Notes under the pieces: model-generated
Databases searched by the model: none
The model's input: only the letters and a program-made list of their open reading frames with translations
Told to the model about the DNA's origin: nothing
Shown: positions 1-9,800 of the stretch, piece after piece
Layout of the letters: the number at the start of each line of letters is the position of its first letter
Position numbering within the stretch: position 1 is the first letter of the stretch
Made by a program: the position numbers and the translations under genes
Source of the DNA: JBGAWK01 sp044227665
Lineage (GTDB): Bacteria > Bacteroidota > Bacteroidia > Chitinophagales > JADIYW01
DNA length: 22,701 nt
Assembly (NCBI GenBank): GCA_044227665.1
Contig: JBGAWK010000040.1
Location: forward strand, 1-22,701
Reading direction: 5' to 3'

Positions 1-493
1 TGTACAAGAAAGGCTCATGCCCGTAATCCATCAGCATGAAGCCGTGAAGAATACAACAAATATTATGATTCGTGGGGCAGAAGTACTAAAAGTCCCTGTA
101 ATATATACAGAACAATATCCCAAAGGCTTGGGGCATACTTGCAGCGACATCCATATTTTAGAAGAAGCAAGGATAATGGAAAAAACTACTTTCAGTTGTA
201 TGCTTACCACATCCATAGCGGAAGCGATACTAAATTATCAGCAGATAGTAATATGTGGTGTAGAGGCGCATATATGTGTACTAAAGACTGTACTAGATTT
301 AGTAGAAATGGGTAAGGAAGTACATGTCATAGCTGATGCCGTATCTTCCAGAACTCCTGAAAATAAATATTATGCGCTTGAGCGCATGAGGCAGGCAGGT
401 GCATATATAGAATCTGCAGAGATGATACTCTTCCAATGGTTGGATGTGGCAGGAACTGACGAATTCAAAGCTATAAGTAAACTTATAAAATAA
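1..493 (+). CDS. Isochorismatase-family cysteine hydrolase, 5' end outside window
   Basis: The reading frame is open from base 2, before the first ATG at 17. The residues upstream of that Met read VQERL, which matches the family's N-terminal 'DVQ' strand. The true start and the catalytic Asp therefore lie just outside the window. Visible family features are the TEQYPKGLG stretch, the catalytic Lys in EKTTFSC, and the nucleophilic Cys in GVEAHICV. Relatives (YcaC-like and isochorismatase-like hydrolases) cleave amide or vinyl-ether bonds in the cytoplasm; the substrate cannot be told from sequence. The gene ends in tandem stops (TAA TAG) 5 bases before the acyl-CoA ligase start, so the two are probably co-transcribed. 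I am sure of the family and unsure of the reaction. Confidence 0.88.
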   Translation, partial: VQERLMPVIHQHEAVKNTTNIMIRGAEVLKVPVIYTEQYPKGLGHTCSDIHILEEARIMEKTTFSCMLTTSIAEAILNYQQIVICGVEAHICVLKTVLDLVEMGKEVHVIADAVSSRTPENKYYALERMRQAGAYIESAEMILFQWLDVAGTDEFKAISKLIK

Positions 494-498
494 TAGAT

Positions 499-2265
499 AT
501 GGAAGCCAACAGACTTTTTGATTACTTGTTGTTCCAAAAAAACGATAAACCTAATGCTAAGTTTCTATCCTCGAAAGATACGCTTACCAAAAAATGGAAG
601 ACTTATACCTTTGAAGATACTTATCTCAATGTCATAAAAACAGCACAGTTGCTATTATCTCATGGCCTTCGCGAAGGAGATAAAGTAGCCATCATTGCGT
701 CCAATTGTCCTGAATGGAATTTTATAGACTTAGGGGTGCAGATAGCGGGGGGTATAGGCGTTCCTATGTATCCTACCATCAGCGAAGAAGATTATGCCTT
801 TATTTTCAATAACGCCGAAATAACAATGGCATTTGTAGGGACTAAAGATATTTTTGACAAAATAAATAAAATAAAAAAAGACACCCCTTCGCTAAGAAAT
901 ATTTTCACCCTTTTTCCTGATAACGACGCAATTCACTATGCTGCTTACATAGATACTATTCCTCTTGACGAAGATGTAGCACTGCAAAATATATGCAAAA
1001 TTAGAGCCGACGACTTAGCTACTATCATTTATACTTCCGGCACTACTGGGCAACCCAAAGGGGTAATGCTTACCCACCACAATATCGTCAGCAACCTTAC
1101 AGATATACAGCAAGAGCTACCACTAACGGAAGGGAAAAAAGCCCTCAGCTTCTTGCCTTTATGCCATAGTTTTGAGCGATTGGTATTTTATGCCTACCTT
1201 GCCAATGCAGTACATATCTACTATGCTGAAAGTTTGGAAAAAATTTCCGACAACCTTCAAGAAGTTCGTCCTTACTGTTTCACTACAGTACCACGACTTT
1301 TAGAAAAGGTATATGACAAAATTATAGACAAAGCAAGCTCTTTGTCGCCTACGAAAAAGAAATTGCTGGATTGGGCCATAGCTTTGGGTAAAGAATATGA
1401 GTTTGAAAAAGAACATCATATACCTTATGCCATACAACTAGGCATAGCACGTTCACTAGTATTTTCCAAATGGCGGGAGGCTTTAGGCGGTGATTTGGAA
1501 TTTATAGTAACGGGTGCTGCGCCCATACAGCCGAGGCTGGCACGTTTATTTACTGCGGCAGGCATCAATGTACTGGAAGGGTATGGACTTACGGAAACCT
1601 CTCCTGTACTGGCATATAATCGCATGGACAAGAAAGACCGATACTTTGGCACCGTAGGAATACCATTGGACAGTGTAATTATCAGATTAGCAGAAGATGG
1701 AGAAATTTTGGCAAAAGGTCCTAATATCATGAAAGGATACTACAAGAGACAAGACCTCACTGACGAAGTTATAGACAAAGAAGGATGGTTTCACACAGGA
1801 GATATTGGGGAATGGGTAGTAGGTAAGTTTTTGAAGATAACAGATAGAAAAAAAGAATTATTCAAAACTTCAGGAGGCAAATATATAGCCCCTCAATCTC
1901 TGGAAAACAAAATGAAGGAGTCCCGCTATATAGAACAAATAATGGTAGTGGGAGAATATAGGAAATTTGTTTCGGCTCTCATCGTGCCGAATTTTACGTA
2001 CCTCCATGAATATGCTAGAAGTGAAGGAATCACAGCTAAAGATGATGCAGGATTAATAAAAAATCCAAAAGTTTATACCCTCATACAGTCTGAAATCAAT
2101 ATACTCAACACACACTTCGGCAAGTGGGAGCAAATCAAAAAATTCACTATCCTTGACAAAGAATGGACTATGGAAAGTGGCGTCTTGACTCCTACACTAA
2201 AGCTGAAGCGCAAAGTGCTGTTGGAAAGACACGCCCAAGACATAGAAGCGCTGTACGAGGAATAG
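499..2265 (+). CDS. Long-chain fatty acid--CoA ligase (AMP-forming)
   Basis: A 588-residue member of the ANL adenylate-forming superfamily, of the bacterial FadD15-like long-chain acyl-CoA synthetase type. It activates fatty acids to acyl-CoA via an acyl-adenylate. The P-loop-like core TSGTTGQPKG is near residues 178-190. Further on are GYGLTETSPV, the EGWFHTGDIGEW motif with its ATP-binding Asp, and the hinge DRKKELFKTSGGKYIAP. A C-terminal LTPTLKLKRK stretch carries the expected late lysine. There is no signal peptide or clear membrane segment, so it is cytosolic or membrane-associated. The ATG at 499 lies 5 bases after the preceding stop, and no Shine-Dalgarno sequence is visible. Length and motif order are complete. 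The partner hydrolase upstream does not identify a pathway. Confidence 0.93.
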   Translation: MEANRLFDYLLFQKNDKPNAKFLSSKDTLTKKWKTYTFEDTYLNVIKTAQLLLSHGLREGDKVAIIASNCPEWNFIDLGVQIAGGIGVPMYPTISEEDYAFIFNNAEITMAFVGTKDIFDKINKIKKDTPSLRNIFTLFPDNDAIHYAAYIDTIPLDEDVALQNICKIRADDLATIIYTSGTTGQPKGVMLTHHNIVSNLTDIQQELPLTEGKKALSFLPLCHSFERLVFYAYLANAVHIYYAESLEKISDNLQEVRPYCFTTVPRLLEKVYDKIIDKASSLSPTKKKLLDWAIALGKEYEFEKEHHIPYAIQLGIARSLVFSKWREALGGDLEFIVTGAAPIQPRLARLFTAAGINVLEGYGLTETSPVLAYNRMDKKDRYFGTVGIPLDSVIIRLAEDGEILAKGPNIMKGYYKRQDLTDEVIDKEGWFHTGDIGEWVVGKFLKITDRKKELFKTSGGKYIAPQSLENKMKESRYIEQIMVVGEYRKFVSALIVPNFTYLHEYARSEGITAKDDAGLIKNPKVYTLIQSEINILNTHFGKWEQIKKFTILDKEWTMESGVLTPTLKLKRKVLLERHAQDIEALYEE

Positions 2266-2275
2266 ATGTATCTTA

Positions 2276-2348
2276 TCCTAAAATAACTTTACTTTTATTC
2301 ATCTTTTACTCTTTTTATTTCTTTGAAACGTGTGAATCTATTTTAGGA
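2276..2348. repeat. 10-bp perfect inverted repeat between convergent gene ends
   Basis: TCCTAAAATA at 2276-2285 is the exact reverse complement of TATTTTAGGA at 2339-2348. The arms are separated by 53 T-rich bases, between the acyl-CoA ligase and queG stop codons. It could form a weak long-loop hairpin that ends transcription from both sides. The arms are A+T-rich and the loop is long, so chance is a serious alternative. I see no conventional terminator here. Confidence 0.25.
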
Positions 2349-2356
2349 CAAGGCCG

Positions 2357-3280
<924 letters not shown>

Positions 3281-3284
3281 CTTC

Positions 3285-3292
3285 CAAAGATA
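3285..3292 (-). promoter_or_regulatory. Candidate -7 box (TATCTTTG) for queG
   Basis: On the minus strand TATCTTTG matches the Bacteroidota -7 consensus TAnnTTTG at all six fixed positions. It ends four bases before the queG ATG. No TTTG lies 17-23 bases upstream; the nearest is only 11 bases away. If used, it would give a leaderless or nearly leaderless mRNA. Confidence 0.4.
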
Positions 3293-3325
3293 GTTTATTG
3301 CTTCAAAATTGTGATATTTGTGTGA

Positions 3326-3949
3326 ATGAATAAAAAAGAAAGAGCAAAATTTATTGTAGAGGCGTTGGCAGAATATTTTCCCGAGACACCTATACCGCTA
3401 CATCACAAAGATGCCTATACCTTGCTTATAGCCGTATTACTTTCTGCGCAATGTACGGATGAAAGGGTGAATACCGTGACCCCTGAATTATTTGCGATGG
3501 CCGATAACCCCAAGGATATGTCGCAATGCGCAGTAGATGATATCAAAGCCATCATACGACCGTGTGGACTTTCGCCACGAAAATCTCAGGCTATTCATGA
3601 CTTGTCACAAATATTGGTGGACAAATACCAAGGTGAAGTCCCCGACTCTTTTGAATCTCTCGAAGAATTGCCGGGCGTAGGGCACAAGACGGCATCTGTG
3701 GTGATGAGTCAGGCTTTTGGGATTCCTGCTTTTCCCGTAGATACACATATTCATAGATTGGCGGAGCGTTGGCTACTGAGTAATGGAAAGAATGTAGAGC
3801 AAACGGAGCGCGACCTTAAAGCAATTTTTCCTAAATATTTATGGAATAAATTACATCTTCAAATGATATATTTCGGCAGAAAATACTGTCCGGCAAGGGG
3901 ACATAAAATTGAAGAATGTCCAATCTGTAGTATCATTAATAAAAGTTAG
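3326..3949 (+). CDS. nth: Endonuclease III (DNA glycosylase/AP lyase)
   Basis: A 207-residue base-excision repair enzyme that removes oxidised pyrimidines and nicks at abasic sites. The helix-hairpin-helix LPGVGHKTA supplies the catalytic Lys121, and VDTHIHRL supplies Asp139. Both match the E. coli pattern (Lys120, Asp138). The C-terminal iron-sulfur loop is unusual. Only three cysteines remain (C188, C198, C201), arranged C-X9-C-X2-C, where the canonical loop is C-X6-C-X2-C-X5-C. The protein stops six residues after the last Cys. Cluster binding is therefore doubtful, although glycosylase function is likely kept. The flippase gene begins 6 bases downstream, suggesting co-transcription. Confidence 0.95.
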   Translation: MNKKERAKFIVEALAEYFPETPIPLHHKDAYTLLIAVLLSAQCTDERVNTVTPELFAMADNPKDMSQCAVDDIKAIIRPCGLSPRKSQAIHDLSQILVDKYQGEVPDSFESLEELPGVGHKTASVVMSQAFGIPAFPVDTHIHRLAERWLLSNGKNVEQTERDLKAIFPKYLWNKLHLQMIYFGRKYCPARGHKIEECPICSIINKS

Positions 3950-3955
3950 ACTTTT

Positions 3956-5191
3956 ATGCAAAACAAGTTGCTAACTTATCTTAAACTTCATCGCGATGTA
4001 TTCATCTTGGCAGCAGGACAAGCATTAGCACTAGCTATTAATATCTATTTGAATATTATATTAGGAAAAAAATATAGTGCTGAAGCTTATGGCAACTTAG
4101 GAATATTTATAGCTATTGCTCTATTTATGGGAGATATTGTCAATCTAAAAAGCGATATGGCAATTATGTTGGAGCATAGTAGAGAGAAAAGTATATCCCT
4201 ATTTCTTCAATCTATAGGAATTGGGGTGATTGTGAGCCTTAGCTTTGCATTGATATTAACGCTCGTCAATGTTTTTTATACGATACCCGTATTGTATATT
4301 TATATGTATTGTTTGTTTATGGCTTTTCTGCAACCTTGTATGATTTGGTTGAATAAGTCAGGGAATAATAAGGCTTTGAGCATGATTAGGTGGTTGCAAG
4401 TACTGCTTACAGGATTAGTGCCTTTAATAGTTATAAAGTGGCAGTCAGAAAATGGACTTATATGGGGGATGATTATTGCAGTAGGTTGTTCCTCGCTTGT
4501 TGCATTCCTATATTCTGACATTCAGGTAAAAGAGATAAAACTCGTATCATGGCAGCGTATGTTTGGAAATGCTATACTGCTCAGGCAATTTGTTACTTAT
4601 GGTACTTTATCCTCTCTTTGTAATACAATTTCACGAAGCGTGCCATATTTTTTTATAGATAGATATTTTGGTAAAATCTATTTAGGACAGTTTACTTTTG
4701 CCAATAAACTATTGAATGCACCTTTGTCTGTATTTACAACAGCGATGAGTCAATATTATTATAGAGAAGGGAGTAAAATGAATAATCATTTGCTATATAA
4801 ATTTAATATTCAAAGTGTTATATTTTTATTTTCAATTATTACTTTACCATCATTTGTGATATTTTATTGCGGGGAAGATATCCTAAACCTTATTTTTGGA
4901 AGCCAATGGGCACTTGCGGGTCAGATATTAAAATTTCTCATGTGGTGGCAACTATTTGCGTTTGTGGCTAATCCGCTTACCATGTATTTTGATATTAAGA
5001 GGATATTAGATAAGGAATTGATTATTAATATAGCTGTCCTGATTTTGAGGATTGCGGTTACGTACTTATGTGTGGAATATTTTGATTTTTTTACGTCAGT
5101 GGCAGTATTTGGTATAGTTAGCGGTTTTATAAACCTATTTTTGATTACGTATATTTATTTTCATACTAAAAAGTCACTCATTGCAAATTAA
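3956..5191 (+). CDS. Polysaccharide-type flippase (MOP superfamily membrane protein)
   Basis: A 411-residue polytopic inner-membrane protein with hydrophobic segments along its whole length, starting with LHRDVFILAAGQALALAINI and ending near ILRIAVTYLCVEYF and IVSGFINLFLITYIYF. The overall pattern and basic cytoplasmic loops resemble Wzx/RfbX-like oligosaccharide flippases, which move lipid-linked glycans across the inner membrane. There is no soluble domain. It follows nth by 6 bases, and its last 11 bases overlap the next gene, so it is probably translationally coupled to the amide ligase. No other glycan-assembly genes are adjacent, so the cargo is unknown and could be something other than a polysaccharide. 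The superfamily call is good; the substrate is open. Confidence 0.75.
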   Translation: MQNKLLTYLKLHRDVFILAAGQALALAINIYLNIILGKKYSAEAYGNLGIFIAIALFMGDIVNLKSDMAIMLEHSREKSISLFLQSIGIGVIVSLSFALILTLVNVFYTIPVLYIYMYCLFMAFLQPCMIWLNKSGNNKALSMIRWLQVLLTGLVPLIVIKWQSENGLIWGMIIAVGCSSLVAFLYSDIQVKEIKLVSWQRMFGNAILLRQFVTYGTLSSLCNTISRSVPYFFIDRYFGKIYLGQFTFANKLLNAPLSVFTTAMSQYYYREGSKMNNHLLYKFNIQSVIFLFSIITLPSFVIFYCGEDILNLIFGSQWALAGQILKFLMWWQLFAFVANPLTMYFDIKRILDKELIINIAVLILRIAVTYLCVEYFDFFTSVAVFGIVSGFINLFLITYIYFHTKKSLIAN

Positions 5192-6647
5192 GCATAAAGA
5201 ACATACTATTTTCCCTTGGAAAAATAAGGGAAATTTCCTTTATCGAGGCAACTTAGATTTTTCCAAATTCAATGGAGATTGGCAGGATTTTTTGAATGTA
5301 CAAAAAGGGCACTTTGTACTATATTATGAAGATGATGATGCTATAATAGCCGCATCAGATGTATGTGCTTCCTTTTCATTGTTATATTCTAAAACGCTAC
5401 TGCTTATTACGGATGATGTATCCGTAATTTCATACACAAATGAGGATATTTCTATTCATCAAAAACTCCATTATCGCTATGCTTTTGGAACTTTAGGCGT
5501 AAATACACTCTTGGAAGACTGGAAATTTCTTTTGCCGGGACAATATCTCTATTTTGATAAATCTAATCTTTCTTTTTCAGTAAATTATTATACTTATTTT
5601 GGGAAGGGACCACACGTTTCCTCATCTTTGGGTGTAATATTTGATTCATTTATTACACAATTTATTTCTGACAATAGAGACAAACAAATTGTGTTGCCCC
5701 TTAGCGGAGGCTATGACAGCAGGTGCTTGGCAGCACTATTAAAGTTGCACAATGTCCAAAATGTCATTTGTGTCACTTATGGCAAAATAGATAGTAGTGA
5801 ATCAATAATTGCTGAGCAAGTGGCAAGAAATCTTGGTTTTCCTTGGCATTTTGTAGCGTATGATTCGGTACTTTTTCAAAAATATTTTTCCGAAGACTTC
5901 CACTCTTACCAAAAACAGGCACATCTTTTTCATGCTGTCCCCTATGAACAGGATTATTTTGCATTACAATACTTACTAGAAATAGGCATCATCAAGAAAC
6001 CTTTCGTCGTGCTTTCAGGTTTTGGTGGAGATTTTATCAGTGGATGTCACTATACGAAAGGAAAAATTGATGACTGGGCATCATACATCGTGGACAAACA
6101 TTATGGTCTCATAGAAGAGCGGCAGGAGTGCATAAGGGACATAAAGAACTATCTGGCTCAGCTGCCGAATTCAGGCTGGGAGGCATACCAGCAATGGCTA
6201 TTAGAAAACAGGAAAACTAAGTTTTTGCTTAGTAGTATGGTTGCCGTAGAACAAATGGGAGGGGAGTGGTCTTTGCCATTTTTTGGTAGAGACTTTATAG
6301 CGTTTTTTGATCAGTTAGATTATGAATTCAAGATTAAACAACAATATTACATAGACTTTTTGTTTGAATATTATTTCAAACCTTTACATATCGCAATACC
6401 CAAAGATAAGGACGATACACACTATGATCCTTTATTCTCCATGAAGTTATCGCTTAAAAAGATTATTCCTGTATCTGTTTTGAAAAGGATTAAATATGTA
6501 AAGGCAGCAAAACCCGAAACCGACAGATGTAATATGAATGTGTTGTATGAGATGATTTTTGAAAAAATGCAATATAAAAAAATACAAAAAGATTACAATA
6601 TCAATAAATTACAAGCAGAATATTTATTGCAGGAATTTATTGTTTGA
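5181..6647 (+). CDS. Asparagine-synthetase-like PP-loop amide ligase, glutaminase cysteine absent
   Basis: A 488-residue protein. The C-terminal synthetase half has the ATP pyrophosphatase loop LSGGYDSR at residues 174-181 and the second family motif SGFGGDFISG near 279-288, corresponding to SGEGADELFGG of AsnB. The N-terminal ~140 residues look like a worn Ntn-glutaminase fold without the Cys2 nucleophile, so glutamine hydrolysis is not expected. Family members of this type include beta-lactam and carbapenam synthetases and lasso-peptide cyclases, which adenylate a carboxylate and form an amide. The start is TTG at 5181, inside the flippase gene; no in-frame ATG exists for more than 200 codons. 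Function unknown; probably cytosolic and coupled to the flippase. Confidence 0.8.
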   Translation: MQIKHKEHTIFPWKNKGNFLYRGNLDFSKFNGDWQDFLNVQKGHFVLYYEDDDAIIAASDVCASFSLLYSKTLLLITDDVSVISYTNEDISIHQKLHYRYAFGTLGVNTLLEDWKFLLPGQYLYFDKSNLSFSVNYYTYFGKGPHVSSSLGVIFDSFITQFISDNRDKQIVLPLSGGYDSRCLAALLKLHNVQNVICVTYGKIDSSESIIAEQVARNLGFPWHFVAYDSVLFQKYFSEDFHSYQKQAHLFHAVPYEQDYFALQYLLEIGIIKKPFVVLSGFGGDFISGCHYTKGKIDDWASYIVDKHYGLIEERQECIRDIKNYLAQLPNSGWEAYQQWLLENRKTKFLLSSMVAVEQMGGEWSLPFFGRDFIAFFDQLDYEFKIKQQYYIDFLFEYYFKPLHIAIPKDKDDTHYDPLFSMKLSLKKIIPVSVLKRIKYVKAAKPETDRCNMNVLYEMIFEKMQYKKIQKDYNINKLQAEYLLQEFIV

Positions 6648-6678
6648 TGTGAAATATTTTCCACATATATTCTTTTTT
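6647..6678 (+). terminator. Weak candidate Rho-independent terminator
   Basis: ATGTGAAA (6647-6654) can pair with TTT and CACAT (6658-6666) around a three-base loop, with one bulged C. A run of six T follows at 6673-6678. It starts at the last base of the amide ligase stop codon. The stem is A+T-rich and imperfect, so this is tentative. Confidence 0.3.
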
Positions 6679-6845
6679 CCACTATTAACGAATTTTAACA
6701 AAACTTAAAGGTGCTATTAAAAAATTATCATTTGCAACAATAGTATATTTACATGTTTATTAGTGAAGATTAAAGGACTGTTGGTGGCGGTTTCTTGTTT
6801 TTTAATTGAAATTAATAGTTTAAAAAACATAAAAATGATATAAAA

Positions 6846-9800
6846 ATGGTTTATAGATTCAAATATTTGACGTCGCTTTGTGTGCTATTTCTTTCTACAA
6901 ATTTATTTGGTCAGAAATATTTCATGGATCAATTGGATGGACAAACAATTATTACAGATAGAGGTGTTATTACAACCAAAGAGTCATCTGCATGCACATA
7001 CACAAATCCTGTAGGACAACAAAAGCCCACATATTGTGACAATGATGATTACACAGTTACCTTCTATTCGGGAAGCCCAACTGAACAGTTATATCTTAAT
7101 GTTAATATTTTAAATTTTATTACAGAAGCAGGTAAAGATATTATGTATATTCATAATGGACCTAGTACGGCCAGTCCACTTCTGGCTGCACTTTCAGGTA
7201 GGCCCGGCACCCTCAGTTTTGTATCTACAGGAGGCTATCTTACGCTACATTTTGTCGCCAATAGTTCAAATCATGATTTTTTTGGAGCTAAGATTCTACT
7301 AGGTAGTGAACCAAAACCATGTAATAATAATCCTGTTCCTGCAGATAATTGTTTGTCTGCGCCAACTATTTGTACCTATACTGAGTATTGTGGTATTTCT
7401 TCTGGATATTATTCGATTGATCATAAAGCCGAATTGATAGCCAGTGGTTTTAATTTTGAAGGTTCACAAACTATTGAAAATAACTCTTGGATAAAATTTA
7501 TAGCAAGTGCCTCTGTTGCAAAATTCGAAATAAAGGTGTATCAGTGTGATAGACCTGGGCTTGGTATGGATGGCGGTATTTTTTCTACATCAGATTGTAA
7601 TACTTTTGACTTGGTTTCTAATAGTGTAAGTCAAAGCAATAGTGATCCAGTTGACCCCGGTCCTCCATTAAACGGTTCTGCAATTATGACATTAACAACA
7701 AATCAACCACTTACGATTGGGCAAACTTATTATTTGATGCTTGATGGTTTTGGTGGAAGTATTTGTAATTATACCATAAAACCAATTTCGGGTTTGAATG
7801 CTATAAATTTATCAGCCACGAAGTTAACACCTTGTAAGGAGGAGCAGATAACTCTTTCTGTGAATAATTATTTTGCAGGCTCTACTTTTAAGTGGTATAA
7901 AAATGGAAACTACGGTACTGTACTAGGTACATCTCCTAACTTAAATGTAAGCCTTACAGATACAACCGTTTTTGAATGTGAAATTAAGCAACCCTATGCA
8001 GAATGTCCTAATTTGCTCATGCCTATTACTATAAATGTAGATCCGGGTCCTAAAGTAGGCGCAGGAGCTGATACAACTTTGAATTGTAATTTCTCTACAA
8101 TTACACTCAAAGGCGTATCTACAACTGGTGGGGGTGGACTTAATTATGTATGGACACTTCCTAATGGAACTTCTTCTGCTGGCAATAACCTTTCGGAGGT
8201 GAATGCTGCCGGTACATACATACTTACAATTACGCAATCTTCTTCAGGTTGTAGTAATAAGGATACTGTAGTTGTAAAGGAAAATAAAACGCTACCAGTA
8301 GCAAAGGCGGGAATAGATACTGCTATTACTTGTAACAATCCTACACTAAGATTGGATGGGTCTGCTTCAACTCCTATGGGAGTCACTTACTTGTGGAGTG
8401 GTCCTGCGATTACAAATGCGAACAAAGCTCAATCTAATCCCCTGATAAATCAGGTGGGGACATATACACTAGAAGTAAAGAATCCTATAAATGGCTGTAC
8501 AGCTACAGATGATGTAGTAGTGAAAGATAGAACCACTAAGCCCACAGCAAATGCCGGTAAAGATACTACTCTTACTTGCTTAAGAACCTCACTTCAGCTT
8601 AAGGGTACCAGTGACTTGAGCAGTAATGTAGGATATACTTGGAGTACAGGTTCAGGGGGTATTGTAAGTGGAGGAACCACTGCAAATCCAACTGTAAATA
8701 AACAAGGTAATTATACGCTTGTAGTAACAAATACACTTACAGGATGTTCCTCTACTGCTGATGCGGTAAATGTAAGCTTAAACAATACAAAACCAGATGC
8801 TCAAGCAGGTGGTGCTAAAACATTAACTTGTAAAGACTTGACAGTAACTTTAGACGGTTCTAGTTCTACTAGTAATGTTTCCTTCTTATGGGCTGGTCCC
8901 TCTGGCGCATCTATAGTAAATCCTAATACAGCAACTCCCATAGTAAATAAAATTGGGACATATACACTTACAGTTACAGATAAGGGCAATGGTTGTACGA
9001 GTACATCATTGGTAACTGTTACAGAAGATAAATCTACCCCTACCGCTCTTGCGGGAACAGACCAAGTCATTACCTGTACAAAAACTTTTGTAGATTTGAA
9101 TGGGAATAGTAACCCTGCATCAGGGGTGTCTTATGGATGGAGTGGCCCGGGAATTACTGGAACATTTGTAGGGCAAAATTTAACTAACGTAACGCGAACA
9201 GGAACATTTACATTAAAAGTCACCAAAGATGCAAATGGGTGTTCAGCTTCTGATGCTGTAATTGTGACCAAAGATGTTACCCCTCCCTCTGCTAATGCAG
9301 GTGCTGCGAAAACTTTGACATGTACTATCACGCAAGTATCATTAGCTGGATTAGGAACTACTGGTGCTTCATATAGTTGGTCTGGTTCAGGCATCGTCTC
9401 TGGAGATAATACGCTTTCACCTACAGTTAATGCACCGGGTACTTATACTTTGACCGTTACTAATAATACAAATGGATGTGTGTCAACCTCCTCAACTTTA
9501 GTAACCGAAAACAAAACCCCTCCTACAGTAACTATTACAAATAATAAAGATGCTTTTTGCCCCGGTGATTTTGTAACTATTACTGCTACTCCTGGATATA
9601 CAGGGTATCAATGGTTCAAAGATGGTGCAGCCATAGGATCATCTGGTCAAAATACACTAAAAGCGTATGAAGCTGGCACCTACCATGTGAGCGTTGTAAG
9701 TACAAGTAATGGATGTGTTGGGGAATCCAATAAAAAAATTATCTCTGCATCACCCCAGCCTGTTGTAACGCTTTCTTCACAAGATGAGCCTACTATATGT

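Noticed and set aside
3956..6647. Lasso-peptide biosynthesis cluster
   Set aside because: The AsnB-like gene and a transporter are suggestive, but there is no transglutaminase-like leader peptidase, no recognition element and no precursor peptide nearby, and the transporter is a MOP flippase rather than an ABC exporter.
6731..6751. TTTG followed by TATATTTA upstream of the 6846 gene, as a promoter
   Set aside because: The spacing is 9 bases, where 17-23 is needed, and the second box lacks its final G. The region may still hold the promoter, but I cannot point to it.
8044..9522. CRISPR array or DNA-level tandem repeat
   Set aside because: The periodicity is ~246 bp and exists at the protein level; no short identical direct repeats with unique spacers occur here or elsewhere in the window.
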